Source: Prochilodus magdalenae
Lineage: Eukaryota > Chordata > Actinopteri > Characiformes > Prochilodontidae
Length of the DNA stretch: 64,000 nt
Direction: 5' to 3'
NCBI GenBank assembly: GCA_024036415.1
Contig: JAMWET010003181.1
Coordinates: 211,001-275,000, forward strand
The notes below the pieces were generated by a model. The model ran no database searches. It was not told the DNA's origin and worked only from the letters and a program-made list of their open reading frames with translations. Positions 53,501 to 64,000 of the stretch are shown here, one piece after another (within the stretch, counting starts at the first letter, position 1; each line of letters opens with the position of its first letter). The translations under genes were made by a program, and so were the position numbers.

Positions 53501-56207
53501 TTTTACATACGGCTCCTTTAAAGTTTTAAGATTTTCTTTCCCTCTAAAATGTCAACATAACATGATTATTGTGGGCAGTCGGTTTCTGCAGCAGCCCCTC
53601 TGGTTTATCCCAGCTACGACAGATGTCTTATTGTAAGAGTACAAATCTACATCAAAACATGCAGATCACATGTTGGTGTAAAGTTGGTGTCAGTTATACT
53701 GACTGTAGTTATGCCTGCTAAGCTGCACAGACAGATTGTAGGAAGACGTTTACTAACTAACTGCACTGCAGTGCAGTCAAAAAACCCTCTAACGTGCTTC
53801 TTGCCAACCTGTTCCTTCTTTAATTATCTAACCCAATGTAAAAAGGCTCCACTGTAGTTGTGCCGCTATGGACTGTAATCATTTCAAGGGCTGCATATGC
53901 ATGAAGCCTTTGACACCCTCTCCCTTTGAAGTGTAAAGCTCATGATCGCAGTCAAAATTGAGAGCTCTGAGACACTACTTTTTCCGCATCTGTTTACTGA
54001 GCCTTCCTGCTTCTGTAATCTGCTGCATTTCATAGTCAAAGCTTTGCGTTCACTTTCAAAGGCTCCCTCCAGTTTTACTAAGACTAATTGAATACTGGTG
54101 TGCAGTACAGAAATGAACTGCCTTCTAAATGATATAAACCTGTTTAGCTTAATCTCATGAATGCAATGACTGAATGAATCATGAATACTAAATGCCATTA
54201 ATCATTCTGTTACATGACATATTTAAATGACTGGCATGTTTACATCTCCAGGAAGAATTGATGTCTGTAGCAAATGATCTTAGATCTGAATTCTGAGTTA
54301 ATAAAGTCAGTCTAGGGAGAGAAAAAAGCGATTCTGTCTGTGCTCTCTGGTAGAACTAATAAAGTGTTATTTCAGTCTATTCATGCCCTGGAGAAAATGC
54401 CATTGAGAGCAAGTTAACACTGAATGCACTATATTAAATTTTCCATCTGAATCACACTATGCTAATGTCAGAGTCCCATCTGAAGGCTTTACTTTGGAGC
54501 CTTTGCCTATTATGCTTCTGTAGTGCATTCAGTTTGTCATTTTAGAAGGTTTTTCTCCTGATATACTAGGTAATATTTGCCAAAATCTGTAATCCCCAAA
54601 TGTAAATGCCAGCTCTACAGGAGCCATCACTTACTTTTAGCCATCTTAGAATACATATTTGGGCTTAGCTGTGGAAAACAGGCCTCAATACTTTTGTTTG
54701 AGTACCTTTTTGGTGCTTTGTATTTATGCTTTTTGTTAGCGTGTCCATTTTTCCAGTTCCGCCTGCCATATTTAGTACTGCTTGAACAATTTGTCAATGT
54801 AACCTAAAATATTGTTGTAATATAAAATATTACATATAAACAACTAAATGATGAAAATATAGAAGTCATAACAATAGATAAAGAGAACCCAATGGAAAAA
54901 AAAACAATTACATAACAATTATTTTGCCTAGTGAAATATAGTCCACCTGTGTAAAATCTAAGTGTCACATAATCGGTCAGTATATACGCATCATTTTCTA
55001 AAAGGCCCTGGAGTATCTGTCCATACAACCAAAATACGCCGGACACTCCATAGAGCTGGGCTTTGTGGAAGAGTGGCCAGAAAATAGCCTTTACTTACAA
55101 ACAAAAATAGATAGGCTCGCTTTGAGTTTGCCAACAGGCATGTGGGAGGCTCCCCAAATGTATGGAGGAGTGTGCTCTGGTCAGATGAGACCAAAATTTA
55201 ACTTTTTGGCCACCAAGGAAAACACTATGTCTGGCACAAAACATCTTATTACCCCAAGAACACCATCCCCACAGTGGTGGTGGCAGCATCATGCTGTGGG
55301 GGTGTTTTTCACCAGCAGGGACTGGTCCGAGTCAAGGGGAAGATGGAGGAGGATGGTGCTAAATACAGGGACATTCTTGAGCAAAATCTATTTCGGTCTG
55401 TCAGTGATTTGAGACTGGGACGGAGACTCACCTTCTAACAGGACAATGACCCAAAGCATACTGCCAAAGCAACACTCGAGTGGTTTAAGGGGAAACATGT
55501 AAATGTATTGAAACGGCCTAGTCAAAGCCCAGACCTTAATCCAATTGAGAATCTGTGGTCAGACTTGAAGATTGCTGTTCATCAGTGGAAACCAGCTAAC
55601 TTGGAGGAGCTGGAGCAGTTTTGCCTTGAGGAATGGGCAAAAATCCCAGTGACAAGATGCAGCAAGCACATAGAGACATGGAGAGTTGTAGGCATGTTCT
55701 GTAAATGAAACGATACAAAGCCTCAAATACTAGGTTGTGAAAACACTGTATTTCTAATATTTCTAGCCATGACTCCTTTTTCAGATAACAAGACTAGGAG
55801 TTTATCCAGGGAGTTAATGAATCATCCTCCAGTCCTAATTTAACCTTAGTGTTCATTTGTGTCAGTGAATGCTGTAGATGTAAACCTGACAGTTTTTCTT
55901 TATTCTTAAAGCTGAGTGTTACTATTTAAATTGTCTTTGTTGTATATTATATGTGCATTTATGGGAATTGAAATTAAATAATCTATTATTTCTTCAGCAG
56001 GGGATGTGAGGAAGCCTCTGTTAGAGGTAGCTCCCAAGTCTCTTCTTCCAAAACCGGGTCAGTCTGGCTTGCGGCCCCCTGGCTTCTCACACCTGCCTGC
56101 TGTCCGCCTTGCTGCCTTTGGCTTTGTCCGCAGTGCCAGTGTGTCCTCCGTGTCCAGCAATCAATCTAATGAGAGCACTTACAGTGACCCCTGCCGACCC
56201 ACCAATC
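50511..56207 (+). CDS. mtus2: Microtubule-associated scaffold protein 2 (TIP150), N-terminal part
   Basis: Partial gene with coding exons 50511-52352, 52462-52669 and 56001-56207; the rest lies past 64 kb. The known protein binds EB1 and tracks microtubule plus ends. About 752 codons are present. The N-terminus, with ELKNNN (22-27) and then NANQIQ, parallels human MTUS2 (NNN...NANQI), and the distance from the Met fits the start at 50511. A Ser/Pro- and Arg/Lys-rich tract at about 410-460 has many SP/TP sites. Two S/TxIP-type EB1-binding motifs are visible: TKIP at 347-350 and TGIP at 471-474. RPKIITYVR lies at 501-509 and LMMSGIRPP near the end of the first exon. The second exon gives RPQLGLGAVTR; the third gives SGLRPPGFSHLPAVRLAAFG and SSVSS. 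MTUS1 is the alternative, but the SLC7A1 neighbour and these motifs favour MTUS2. The first intron is only 109 nt. The acceptor before 56001 is CAGCAG, so three bases may be added. Confidence 0.9.
53205..53521. mobile_element. MITE with TTAA ends (piggyBac-like)
   Basis: TTAA AGGAGCAATATGTA at the left and, in reverse complement, TTAA AGGAGCCGTATGTA at the right. These are inverted termini directly flanked by TTAA, the target duplicated by piggyBac-type transposases. The interior of about 300 bp is non-coding. Confidence 0.7.
53880..54540. promoter_or_regulatory. Candidate conserved intronic element
   Basis: Complex, non-repetitive sequence dense in TAAT/ATTA, TGAAT and ATGCAT-type motifs (GCATATGCAT near 53891). 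It has no coding signal. It may be an enhancer-like element, judged from texture only. Confidence 0.25.
55015..55760 (+). mobile_element. Dead Tc1/mariner transposon with a recognisable DD34E core
   Basis: The catalytic half of the transposase is readable in a single frame. The first Asp is in the SDET codons (55184), the second in QDNDPKHT (55442) and the Glu in NPIENLW (55547), with the 34-residue spacing of DD34E enzymes. Two in-frame stops, TAA at 55199 and TAA at 55436, disrupt it. The N-terminal DNA-binding half and clear terminal repeats are missing. It sits in sense orientation in an mtus2 intron. Confidence 0.85.
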
Positions 56208-59200
56208 GTAAGTGCCGTTGTTGCTGTTACTAATGCTTAAGAAGCAGTTTCTGCTGCACTTAAACTCAGTCTGTTCGTATCTGAGGCGGGTGAGTTTGTT
56301 TTTAGGATTTTTCACCAAGTGCCTTTATCATGTTGGACACCATCTACTGGTGTAATATTCGTCTCAAACACACTAAAATGTAATCTTTTGAAGTAGTTAG
56401 TTCCATACCCACATTATAAGTATTAATAAACAGGGTTCACAATGAAGCAGAAATTATGAAACTGGTTCCAGTACCTTTGGTATATTATATACAGCTTTTG
56501 CTCCTTTAGTTTTTTTTTTAAATAGCAACTCTGAAGATTAACTTTCTGATGCACGACTGTGGAATATTATTCCAGTAAAAATACAGCTTGGCAAACAAGT
56601 CCAAAACAACTCCATTAAACACAGAAATGAGCTGTGGTTCACCATTCTCATTATACTGATAATGAGCCATAACAGCAATACACATAACGGCACAAATTAT
56701 GGAAGTATTTTTTCATCAGTTCCAAATGGCACATGCGGTGTTGCCAGGGCAGCACAGCCAGCATGTTACACAACTGCTCTTTTTTATCTAGCTATTAGTG
56801 ATGGAGGGAAATTAAGCCTCCAGTGTAGTCCCATTAGAAAGGATCGAGAGACGGAGAGATGGTTGGGAGTGGATAGTGAGTTAGAGAGTATTCCATGACT
56901 CCATTGACTTACACTTATTGCCAGGTGCAACAAATCTAGACTGAGCTCCACTAACAAAATAGTAGTAATAGTGAGGGGTGTGGCCAAAAATGATACCACA
57001 GTATAATACAAAATCAAGTTTTAATAAACCGTTCAACTTGGTGCTGACCACAGTGCCCCCACACATGGATTCGTTGGTGGTCTTGGAATGCATGGAAGCA
57101 GGACTGGTCACTGAAGATGACCCTGTGCCATTCTGAGTCACTCAGAGACAGTCTGGCACGACACCATTGCAGTCTTTGGAGACGTTGACATGGTGTTAAG
57201 AGCAGTAACGATCTGATCATTCTGCCAATGATGCTGGGACTAACAGGTTGACTCATGGAGGGCATCAGTGTTCACTAAATAATCGCAACCATGGCTGTTG
57301 GATCACTCTGCGCATGTTGGACAGTTTGTCGGTTCTCTTTCCGTGGTTCATGTATGTCTAATGTCACTGGTTAGCGGTGTGTGGCACCTTCTTATATCCA
57401 CTGCCACCAATGTGCATGCTATGGTAATCTTCATACGACCTATTTGGTGCGCAGTATGTAAATAAGACTATCCCGCCTTCCGAATCCCTACAATACAACC
57501 CTTTTCGTTCTCTTCCAGCTGCTCGAATTGCTTTTGAACTCTTCTCTGAGGGAGCTTGGCATGCAAAACTTGTCCCGTCCTTATCGCTGTACATGCCCCT
57601 GAATCCAACATGGGAAGTCCAGATAAGAAGCCAACTTTAGCTTTGTCTCGTTAAATCATTTGTTCCACTACTGTTGCTGATTGTCCGACACTGCTGCAAT
57701 TTGGGAAATATAACAGTAGCTCATGCTTCTGTCACAGCTGGTCCATGGCTTGTTTCAGGCACAGGGCCAGGGAAAGGCAGCTGGATGAATAAAGCCATCA
57801 CAAAACTTTTTTTTAAATCAGCTCAATGGAAAAATGCATTTGAGGCTTAAAGTAGTTACTAGCAATCACAAAAATGGCCACAGATTTGCACTTATCTTAA
57901 AGGGAGCAAATGCAACACCCTAATGTTTTGTGAAGTGTTTAGAATTACCCACGAGTATGAATGGGTATGAATGAGTGTGAATGAGATCCAGGTTTTTCTT
58001 GTCTGTTTAAAATGGGAATGAGTCCCTGCTCCCTTCTGCCAAACCCATGTGGGATTGTTGCCTAATGAATTCTCTCTGGCCAAGGCTAACCCCAAACCAT
58101 CATCATTTCCTTCATGTACGTTGCTTTTAAAACAAAGTGGACTACTTCAGATGCTCCTGAATGTGGTGGGAAGTGATGAAGGGACTGCAGTTCATTTTCC
58201 TTTGTAGTGTGATTGAAATATCCATGATTCCTGTAAGATAAAGGGGATAGCATTACAGGTGAGAGTTGAGATCTGGCAATCACTGACAATCTACCATAAA
58301 GACATTATTTAACTAAACCTATTTGCATATACAATTATAACCTAAAATTGAATTTAATGTTATCAGTCTCAGTTTCATACTGGCCAGGCCGCGTTATGAG
58401 GCAGGTGGTTAACCCCAGTAATGAAACTAGGAGCTTGTTGAATAATATGAATGGATTCAATAAAGACAAAGTGTAGATCAAACAGACAAAATGACAATTT
58501 CAAAGATTTTTTACTGTAGTTTGGCCAAGAAAAACAAGCAAACGGAGCAAATAGTGAAATAAAACCTGGATATCACATGCTCAGGACTTGGATTGGGTAG
58601 GGATATTCCAGGCTCTTATGGCACCAGGTTACTGAAGTAGTCATTATGTCTACTCTAGACTGGTGACCTGGTGATTGAGTGTCTAAATGACATCCCATAT
58701 GCATGTTATTGACATCATCACTTCTTGATTAGTCTGCAATCTGTTGTGGTCAGAAATCGTTGCCACATTCTGCTCACACTGATTTCTGATTCTTAGCCAA
58801 TCACATTTTGTGTTTGCATTTGGAAGAAGTTATCAAATTCCTCAGGGATCTGTTTCAAAGCCTAGGATCCTTAACAGTTTCAACAACGTCCAGGCCCACT
58901 CAGAACTAATGGAGCACAGATGAACTCATATTCATCCTTAACTGGGAGCTAACCAGCGACGGTCTTTAGGCTGAGCCAGAGTGGATGCAGGGTAGGGCAG
59001 GCAGAATCCAGTAACTGAAGTAGGGTCAGTCAATGAAGGAGCGGGTTTGTCTTATTCAAGAAGACCAGACCTGTGTCTGATATTAAATGGGATTTCATTC
59101 CGCCCTCTCCTTCCTCCCTTCTTGATTTCACTGTTACTAGGGAAGTATGCTTATCATTAATCTTTAAGTGTTTGTATTTCTTTGCGTGTTTTTATTTCTG

Positions 59201-59780
59201 CACAGAACTGAGGGTTTTTGGTGCCACAGGCAAAAGCTGAAGAACTTCAAAGCAGCTTACACTGTCTGTTCTGATTACTCCAACAGCAAGCACGGTCATA
59301 CTGGAGAACAGAGAGGGTGCATTCACACAAGATGAAAGAACTACAGGCCATTTCTACATAGAGTGCACTGGAGCAGTCTACTTGTAGTGTTATACTCCAG
59401 GAAAGCTTTTTTCTCAGTGGAGAGGTGAAAGAAATCCCCCCCTGTTGTGGAAAAGGTGCAAAGAAGGATTCTTTGGAGCGTTGTGATAGTATAGCCACTT
59501 TTAAATCCCGGACGAACCATTCAGCAGATGTTTCTTTGACGAATCAATTTTGTAAATGAGATGTTTGGGGGTAATACTTTACACTGAGTGGTCCTGTGTG
59601 GGTGATTAACAAACTCTTAACAGAGTATCACTAACACCCCAACAACATGTCCGTGAAGTAGCAGTAGTGAACCATTTGGATACAAGGAAGTAAATAGCTG
59701 GAAGCTTTATTTACATTGAGTAGATGCACCAATGATGATACGTCGATTTAATATTATTTTCATTAAAGAAAAAAAACTGA
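56208..59780 (+). other. mtus2: mtus2 intron sequence without an identified further exon
   Basis: Begins with the donor GTAAGTGCC. It contains a Tc1-like piece at 56990-57330. I searched by eye for the next conserved MTUS2 coding block and found none. The stretch from 57.4 to 59.78 kb shows only chance reading frames. Confidence 0.5.
56990..57330 (-). mobile_element. Tc1-like fragment (32.3 kb family)
   Basis: The minus strand reads LSLSDSEWHRVIFSD, including the region of the first catalytic Asp, followed by HVWGHCGQHQVERF. The DNA matches 32560-32840 in the same orientation. It is a truncated relic. Confidence 0.7.
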
Positions 59781-59782
59781 AC

Positions 59783-60922
59783 ATTACCCAACCTTACCCT
59801 AAAAAGCCCTAACTTCAACTTAAAATCTAATCCTTACTGTACCCTTAATCCTAACCCTAACATTGACCCAAAACCTAATTCTAACACTCATCCTAGAAAT
59901 AATCCTAAATTTACCCACAACCTGAAACAAAACAAACACTTATTCCCAGCTCCAACCATAACCCTAACTTCAACCCAAAACCTAATCGAAACCCTACCAA
60001 TAATCTCAACCCAAAATCTAAATTTAATCCTAACTATGATCTTAACCCTAACCTCAACCCAAAACCTAATTCCAACCCTGGCCTTAATCCTAACCCTAAC
60101 ATTAGCCTCTACCCAAAACCTAATTCTAACTCTCATCCTAGAAATAATCCTAAACAAACTCTTAATCCCAGCTTCAACCTTAAACTTAACCTCAACCCAA
60201 AACCTAATTCTAACCATGGCCTTAACCATAACCCTAACTTCAACCCAAAACCTAATCGAAACCCTACCAATAATCTCAACCCAAAATATAAATTTAATCC
60301 ATACCCTGATCTTAACCGTAACCTCAACCCAAAACCTAATTCCAACCCTGGCCTTAATCCCAACCCTAACATTAGCCTCTACCCAAAACCTAATTCTAAC
60401 TCTCATCCTAGAAATAATCCTAAATTTACCCTCAACCTGAAACAAAACAAACTCTTAATCCCAGCTTCAACCTTAAACTTAACCTCAACCCAAAACCTAA
60501 TTCTGACCCTGGCCTTAACCATAACCCTAACATTGGCCTTAACCCAAAATCGAATTCTTCCCTCACCCTTGCCTTAAATCGCAACTCTACCCATAATCCT
60601 AATTCAAAATATAATCCTAACCTTAACCCTGGAGATAACCCTAATCCTTACCCTAACCTTAACCTCAACCCAAAACCTAATTCCAACATTGCCCTAATCC
60701 TAACCCTAACCTTATCATCAACCCTAAACCTAATTCTGACCCTCACTCTGGTCCTAATCTTAAAAATGAACTTGAACCTCATTCCAAAACCTAATGCTAA
60801 ACCTGGCCTTAATCTTAACCCTAACCTTAACCTCAAACCCAAAACTGAAACCTGGACACTGGCCTTAATCTTAGTCCTAACCTTAACCAAAAACCTCACT
60901 CTAACCTTTACCCTAACCTTTA
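59783..60922. repeat. Degenerate telomere-like array with a higher-order period of about 270 bp
   Basis: Composed of CCTAACCCTAAC-like units interleaved with CTCAACCCAAAACCTAATTC. One unit containing CAACCCAAAACCTAATCGAA occurs at 59971 and again at 60241, a period of 270. TCCTAGAAATAATCC recurs at 59891, 60136 and 60416. The bias against stops opens frames of 185 codons (minus) and 134 codons (plus) that are not genes. Confidence 0.9.
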
Positions 60923-62300
60923 GGTCAGCCTTTACCTGAGTGGTGAGACTGTTTACTGTTATAGCATTAGGATTTTGAATTGTATCATATATAAAAGATA
61001 ACGAGCCTTTTTAAACCCTGCTTGTTCTCCATAAGCATCTGCTTTTTCAGCTTGTGGATGGTGTGGAGGCGGAACCCTCTCTAAATCTCCTACTGGATCA
61101 TTTAGCTGATGTTAATGTGGCATGACTTCCATTCAGTAGAGGGAAATGTTAGAATGGGGAGAATAATGTTAGAATGTTAGAAAAAGCCATTATGCCTGTA
61201 TATAATATCATGCTGCATATTAATGCGTGGTTGCTTATCTTTCTCATCTCGTGAACTTCCTTCAGAGAGCAATAGAAATGGTTTCAGTTGTGTTCCTTTT
61301 AAACTAACTTCATTAACCTTATTCAAAGAATAGTCAATATTGACAAAAACATTAGGAGAGGGAAAAACTATGGGCAAATTATATTAACATAATCCTTTAT
61401 ATGCAATCCTACTATATGCAATCATATGCAAAATTTCAAATGACAAGTAATAAATCATTTTATTGCACAGTTACTGATATTTGCTGAACTTAACATATTT
61501 TAATAAAAAAACAACAACTCCAACATCAAATGTAGCCTGAGCATAAGCAATGGCAAAATTATATTTTTGTTTATAATTTAATAAATGAATAGAAATGTCA
61601 CAGGAAGTATTGCATTAAAATCTGCAGAAAGCATCATGTTTGTATATGTTAGCATAAACAAAACCTGTATTATGCCCTGGGTGGTCAAATTACAATGTAT
61701 TGCAATGTATTATTATGGCTCCAAATTATTCCTTCAAAAGAAAAAGAACATTCGTTTTTTAATACATATTAGTCATTTTTAGAGAGGCAACATTAAAAAC
61801 TGCCTTATGTAAATATTAAGCAGTTGATTTTATTGTGAGCTAATAATGGTAGCTGACTGTAATGTTAGGAATCTAAAAAATGTAGAAATCTAGAAATCTA
61901 AAAATCTCCGATTATAATATTACAGTGGTGCTTAAGAATTTCTCCCAAACCTCAGAAGATATGAAGATATGCAAGACTTAATGTCACAATCAGAATTTTA
62001 CATGGACTTATGCATACATTTATCATTAGCATTATTATTGACAATTGTCAATAGCACTTTTATGATGAAATATATACTATAGGCTATTAAGATGTGCTGT
62101 TTAGAAAACAAACAGATCAAATGTTATTAATTCATAAAAAATCATTTTGTTATTGCACCTCGCCTCACTAAAGCATAATAGAAGAGAATCATGTGGTACA
62201 CAGTGATTCTCACTCCTCTGTATCAGAGCTTTGGCGTGAGGTTTCTGTGTAGCTGTCGGGCCAGTCTGTATGTCTCCTCCTCTGTTTCTGACTGCATTCA
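60923..62300. other. Non-coding sequence, mtus2 intron
   Basis: AT-rich with no exon, transposase or long repeat recognised. Confidence 0.4.
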
Positions 62301-62535
62301 CCGCATACGTTTGCTCCCCTCCTGTCACCCCCCTTAGTCTCCCCTCCCTCTCCCCTTCTTCTCCCCTCCCTCTCCCCTCCCTCTCTCCTTCGTCTCCCGT
62401 CTGTTTCTCCTCCCTCACCCCTCTGGCTTCTCTCTCTACTGCAGACCAGTGCTGAGTCAATATCTGCAGTGTCAGAAAACTGCTGAGATTAACTCTCTCT
62501 CTCTCTTGCACTCTCTCTCTCGCTCCCTCTCTGTC
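62300..62535. repeat. Polypyrimidine (CT/CCCT) tract
   Basis: Mostly C and T for over 100 bases, with a mirror-like series of CCCCTCCCTCTCC units at 62340-62390 and CT runs at 62491-62530. It could adopt triplex DNA. The Pro/Ser frames across it are artefacts. Confidence 0.75.
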
Positions 62536-62654
62536 TTTCTGTTATTTATTTCTGTCCTTTCTCACCCACTCTGTTCCTATGTCTCTCCTCCCCACCTTCT
62601 CTATTTATATACTCTCTCTCTCTATATGTGTATATATACACATATATATATATA

Positions 62655-63133
<479 letters not shown>

Positions 63134-63734
63134 TATTTCTGTCTCAATGATATCTCATTTAAATGACTGGAATGAATTACTGCAATGAGATATTTGGTAG
63201 TGAAGTAAAGAGTAGTGCTCTTTGTGGCTTCATCAGTTTGATTCCTTTGCATTGACAGTAGGCGGCTTTGTCTGTGAGTCACTTTTGTGTAGTGAAACAC
63301 ACTAGTTTGCTGCCCACAAGTTTATATTTTAGATGTGCAGAGTATCAGTGTGAGAAAACCTGTTGTTTCTAAAACAGAAATATTTAAAGGAGAAGAGCAA
63401 GCTCTATAGGTATCTGTTAAAGTGACTGAATAGTATTTATTTTAGATCATGTCTATTGGTTCATTGGTAATGAAATATTCACACAACAAATACCAGATGG
63501 CGTGAGAATGTTGAGGTATGACTCTAAAATTTGGAAAGTAGAGTTATCACTAGTGATGGTATTATTAATCAAGCAATCTACTGAATATTAGGTTAAGTTA
63601 TAAATACAGTAGTATAAATACAGAAATATGGTGCAGACCAGTGAGAACTATAACGTATGTATTAGCATCAGGACAGTCAATCATTGCTTCTTATTTGGGA
63701 GTTTAAGTCAGTTTTAATCAGTGAGTATCATCAC

Positions 63735-63935
63735 ATTTACATTTACAGCATTTAGCTGACGTTCCTATCCAGAGCGACTCACAAGGCTATTCATATTACA
63801 AGTAGGCCAGTGTACTGTTAGGACTCGTATTGGTGTAGCACAGCATAGTCACCCAGACCGGGATTCGAACCCTAGTCTCCTACATGAGGTTGTGACTGCC
63901 TGGTGGGTAGCTACACCAACCACCACCTTCAAATG
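63735..63935 (-). repeat. tRNA-like dispersed repeat (SINE-like)
   Basis: Contains the common fish blocks CATTTACATTTACAGCATTT and TATCCAGAGCGACTC. At 63860-63872 the minus strand reads GGGTTCGAATCCC, an exact pol III B-box-type sequence. I infer a tRNA-derived SINE or related repeat. The A-box and tail are not clear. Confidence 0.45.
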
Positions 63936-64000
63936 TTTGTGTTTTTATATATGAAAACCATGATGTAGATAATGTAGATAAGGTTGTATCAATTAGATTA

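Larger units (their letters stand above)
52670..56000 (+). other. mtus2: mtus2 intron between the second and third coding exons
   Basis: About 3.3 kb. It contains a TTAA-ended MITE (53205-53521), a complex block at about 53880-54540 that may be conserved, and a dead Tc1 transposon (55015-55760). No further exon is recognised. Confidence 0.7.

Noticed and set aside
50511..56207. Assignment as mtus1 in place of mtus2
   Set aside because: MTUS1 shares several motifs, but the N-terminal NNN/NANQI pattern and the SLC7A1 (not SLC7A2) neighbour favour MTUS2. Some doubt remains.
59888..60445. A 185-codon minus-strand frame and a 134-codon plus-strand frame
   Set aside because: They lie in the degenerate telomere-like array, where the repeat unit rarely forms stops. 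The peptides are low-complexity repeats with no family resemblance.
63855..63880. A tRNA gene on the minus strand
   Set aside because: Only a B-box-like GGGTTCGAATCCC is present. No cloverleaf or A-box could be built around it, so it is called a SINE-like repeat.

Overview
This is vertebrate genomic DNA, almost certainly from a ray-finned fish. The evidence is split genes with canonical GT-AG introns, AT-rich non-coding sequence, abundant dead Tc1/mariner-type DNA transposons, MITEs and long CT, TA and GT microsatellites. A large palindromic repeat near 34.7-35.3 kb resembles one I recall as common in catfishes and characins, so an otophysan is plausible, but that is a weak inference. Nothing in the window looks bacterial, viral or CRISPR-like.

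Two protein-coding genes are supported, both on the + strand. The first is slc7a1 (CAT-1, cationic amino acid transporter). It has a probable non-coding first exon in a CpG-richer stretch ending at 14026, a 6.9 kb first intron, and eleven coding exons between 21007 and 28335. These join without a frame error into 647 codons plus a stop. Its 3' UTR extends to polyadenylation signals near 29.84 and 30.04 kb. The second is the 5' half of mtus2 (microtubule-associated scaffold protein 2, TIP150). It has a 1.84 kb coding part of its first coding exon (from 50511), followed by two smaller exons; the 3' part lies beyond the window. Two exon-like non-coding segments, at about 33.2-33.41 kb and 38113-38218, are candidate mtus2 leader exons. 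The two genes are not known to work in one pathway. Their adjacency matches the human 13q12 SLC7A1/MTUS2 neighbourhood, although the relative orientation appears to differ.

Layout: 1-13.4 kb, non-coding upstream DNA with Tc1-like relics, a CT microsatellite and a few candidate conserved elements; 13.5-30.0 kb, slc7a1; 30-33.1 kb, a transposon cluster with a good CTCF-like motif at its left edge; 33.2-64 kb, mtus2 and its introns, with several dead transposons, a fold-back repeat and a 1.1 kb degenerate telomere-like array.

The most interesting observation is in slc7a1. Downstream of the normal mutually-exclusive-type exon (23922-24061) lies a second homologous exon (24472-24577) with intact splice sites. 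It resembles the low-affinity CAT-2A type but carries an internal frame-disrupting deletion, so including it would truncate the protein. A second clear result is a small MITE inserted in a larger element at 42.9 kb, for which a related copy of the host element at 30.95 kb preserves the empty site and shows a TA target duplication.
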